Below are positions 12,697 through 13,941 of a stretch of 13,941 bases of DNA, in pieces. Location of the stretch: positions 1 through 13,941 of the forward strand of contig JACETJ010000022.1 of NCBI GenBank assembly GCA_013911345.1. Direction: 5' to 3'. This DNA comes from Congregibacter sp. (lineage in GTDB: Bacteria > Pseudomonadota > Gammaproteobacteria > Pseudomonadales > Halieaceae). The notes beneath the pieces were generated by a model. The model was not told where the DNA came from. It saw only the letters and a list, made by a program, of their open reading frames with translations, and ran no database searches. The first letter of the stretch is position 1, and every line of letters begins with the position of its first letter. The position numbers and the translations under genes were made by a program.

Positions 12697-13941
12697 TCAG
12701 AATCTGATGGAGAAACCCACGCGCATTTCCCAAAGGGATCTCTGCTCGTTGAGGTCATTGACATCACGGTCAGAGAACCGCTCAAAGACATATCGGCCCT
12801 GATCGTCCAGACTGGAACTCACCACCTGCTGGGAGAAGAACTGGGCTTGGTATTGCTTACCCCAATCGCTGTTCAGCAAGTTGGTCAGGTTGTAGATTTT
12901 GAAGTACAGCAGACCTTTGATGTCGTTGTAGATCGGAATCTCCTGATCAATACGCAGATCCAGTCGATAGCTCCAATCCGCATTGAAGTCATTGCGCGCC
13001 ACAAAGCCAGTGCCGACCCCTTCACGCTGACGCCATGCTTCAAAAGCGGCGTAGTCAAAAGAGTCCGCAATCACGACGTTGGGGTCAGTTGGACCAGACG
13101 GCACATACAACAGGTGCCGTCCGAACCGTTGATCACCCTCTAAATCGCCAGACCCCATCACATAACTTCCTGCTTGGCCTTCATGAGCGTACCCGCGCAG
13201 ATGAAACCGGGTTGTATTATCACCGAACCAGTCGGCCCTATAAGTCAGCCTCATGGTGAACCGGTGAGGTGATACGTAGTTAGATATGCCGGGAGCAGGA
13301 TCGGCAATATCGTTTAGCGCTAGGTTATTGAAGTTACTCCCTGCGACAGACGAGGTCATCGGGCTTACATCTTCCGCATCAGTATAGGCATACCCCAGCT
13401 GCATATCTAAACCGTTTTCCCACCCCTTCCGAACCGTCAGGCTGAACATATCTGACTTTGGTGTGCGGCCAGAGTTGGTCAGCATGAAATTGCTCTCACC
13501 AAGACCGTCTGCGAAGCCATAGATCGGCTGACCCGCGGATGTGGTACCCGTTTGACGCTGTGATACATCCACGTAGTAGGCCATGTCATCACCGCGAGTG
13601 TGCAAGTAATCGAAGTCGAACACATAGCCCATAAGGTCGTAAGTCGCACCCAAGGCAAATTTCCACTCCGCCGGCTGTTCATAATTTGGATCAACCAGTG
13701 CCAGATTGGAGTCATTGGCATCCGCATCGCTGACCGCCGCAACATTTTCTACCAATGATTGCGGTACGTCATAACCCGGACGACCCTGTCGTGACAGGCC
13801 CACTGAATCTGCCTGACCTGGCAGCAATGTGTTAGCACCGTCATAGTTACCCCACAAGAACTGCGCGTTGGAAATGCCATCGTTAGAGAAGGAATTCGAT
13901 ATCCATACGTTCGGGTTGCCGCCGCTGTACAAGCCGAGACC
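12697..13941 (-). CDS. TonB-dependent outer-membrane receptor, C-terminal barrel (cut by window edge)
   Basis: The frame is open from the right edge to TAA-type stop at 12697, giving about 414 residues of the C-terminal part; the signal peptide, plug and early barrel lie outside. The sequence shows alternating strands rich in aromatic and polar residues (KFALGATYDLMGYVFDFDYLHTRGD, MQLGYAYTDAEDVSP, FTMRLTYRADWFGDNTTRFHLRGYAHEG, YFKIYNLTNLLNSDWG) and ends in WEMRVGFSIRF, the terminal Phe that outer-membrane barrels use for insertion. The LYSGGNPNVWISNSFSNDG and late KIYNLTNLLN stretches resemble Oar-like receptors. It would take up a large or scarce nutrient with TonB energy; the ligand is unknown. 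An intrinsic terminator follows at once, so the gene ends its own transcript. Confidence 0.85.
   Translation of the reverse strand, partial: GLGLYSGGNPNVWISNSFSNDGISNAQFLWGNYDGANTLLPGQADSVGLSRQGRPGYDVPQSLVENVAAVSDADANDSNLALVDPNYEQPAEWKFALGATYDLMGYVFDFDYLHTRGDDMAYYVDVSQRQTGTTSAGQPIYGFADGLGESNFMLTNSGRTPKSDMFSLTVRKGWENGLDMQLGYAYTDAEDVSPMTSSVAGSNFNNLALNDIADPAPGISNYVSPHRFTMRLTYRADWFGDNTTRFHLRGYAHEGQAGSYVMGSGDLEGDQRFGRHLLYVPSGPTDPNVVIADSFDYAAFEAWRQREGVGTGFVARNDFNADWSYRLDLRIDQEIPIYNDIKGLLYFKIYNLTNLLNSDWGKQYQAQFFSQQVVSSSLDDQGRYVFERFSDRDVNDLNEQRSLWEMRVGFSIRF

Noticed and set aside
1..13941. Insertion sequences, prophage genes, CRISPR arrays, tRNA genes
   Set aside because: No transposase or integrase-like frames, no regular spaced repeats and no tRNA-like cloverleaf were seen.

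Overview
The window reads as chromosomal DNA of a free-living, probably marine, Gram-negative bacterium, most likely a gammaproteobacterium. The clues are an Oar-like TonB-dependent receptor, a nucleoside carrier very close in motif content to the Vibrio cholerae CNT protein, an OxyR-type LysR regulator and a MoaA-free molybdate ABC operon. The placement rests on protein resemblance alone. Coding density is high, with many 1-11 base overlaps. I see no rRNA, tRNA, insertion sequence, phage gene or CRISPR array.

Layout. (1) 1-1769, minus strand: the N-terminal part of a phosphoglycerate dehydrogenase (cut by the left edge), then an OxyR-like LysR regulator. (2) 1770-4638, plus strand and divergent from the regulator: a small SnoaL/CaMKII-association-domain-like protein, a SulP transporter that closely resembles the cyanobacterial bicarbonate carrier BicA, and an exported rhodanese-domain protein. 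(3) 4757-5311, minus: a gamma-carbonic-anhydrase-like hexapeptide protein. (4) 5399-6289, plus: an EamA/DMT permease. (5) 6239-11006, minus: a probable operon made of a 33-residue membrane peptide, a CNT nucleoside transporter, an isopenicillin-N-synthase-fold oxygenase, and ModA, ModB, ModC. (6) 11218-12513, minus: an MFS organic-anion carrier. (7) 12697-13941, minus: the C-terminal part of a TonB-dependent receptor (cut by the right edge), followed by a clear intrinsic terminator.

Two groups deserve attention. The first is the regulator/SnoaL-like/SulP/rhodanese/gamma-CA neighbourhood. The transporter has the residues that bind sodium and bicarbonate in BicA. The regulator resembles OxyR but has leucine where OxyR has its peroxide-sensing cysteine. 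The divergent promoter carries a perfect OxyR-type palindrome. Together they suggest a dedicated inorganic-carbon or anion uptake module under a non-peroxide LysR switch. The second is the nucleoside transporter/oxygenase/ModABC operon, whose overlapping genes tie nucleoside uptake to a 2-oxoglutarate/Fe(II)-type oxygenase and to molybdate supply. A nucleobase oxidation route that also needs a molybdenum hydroxylase is the simplest reading. It appears to start with an undescribed small peptide and a structured leader. Functions of both modules are inferred from context; the individual protein families are recognised from motifs.
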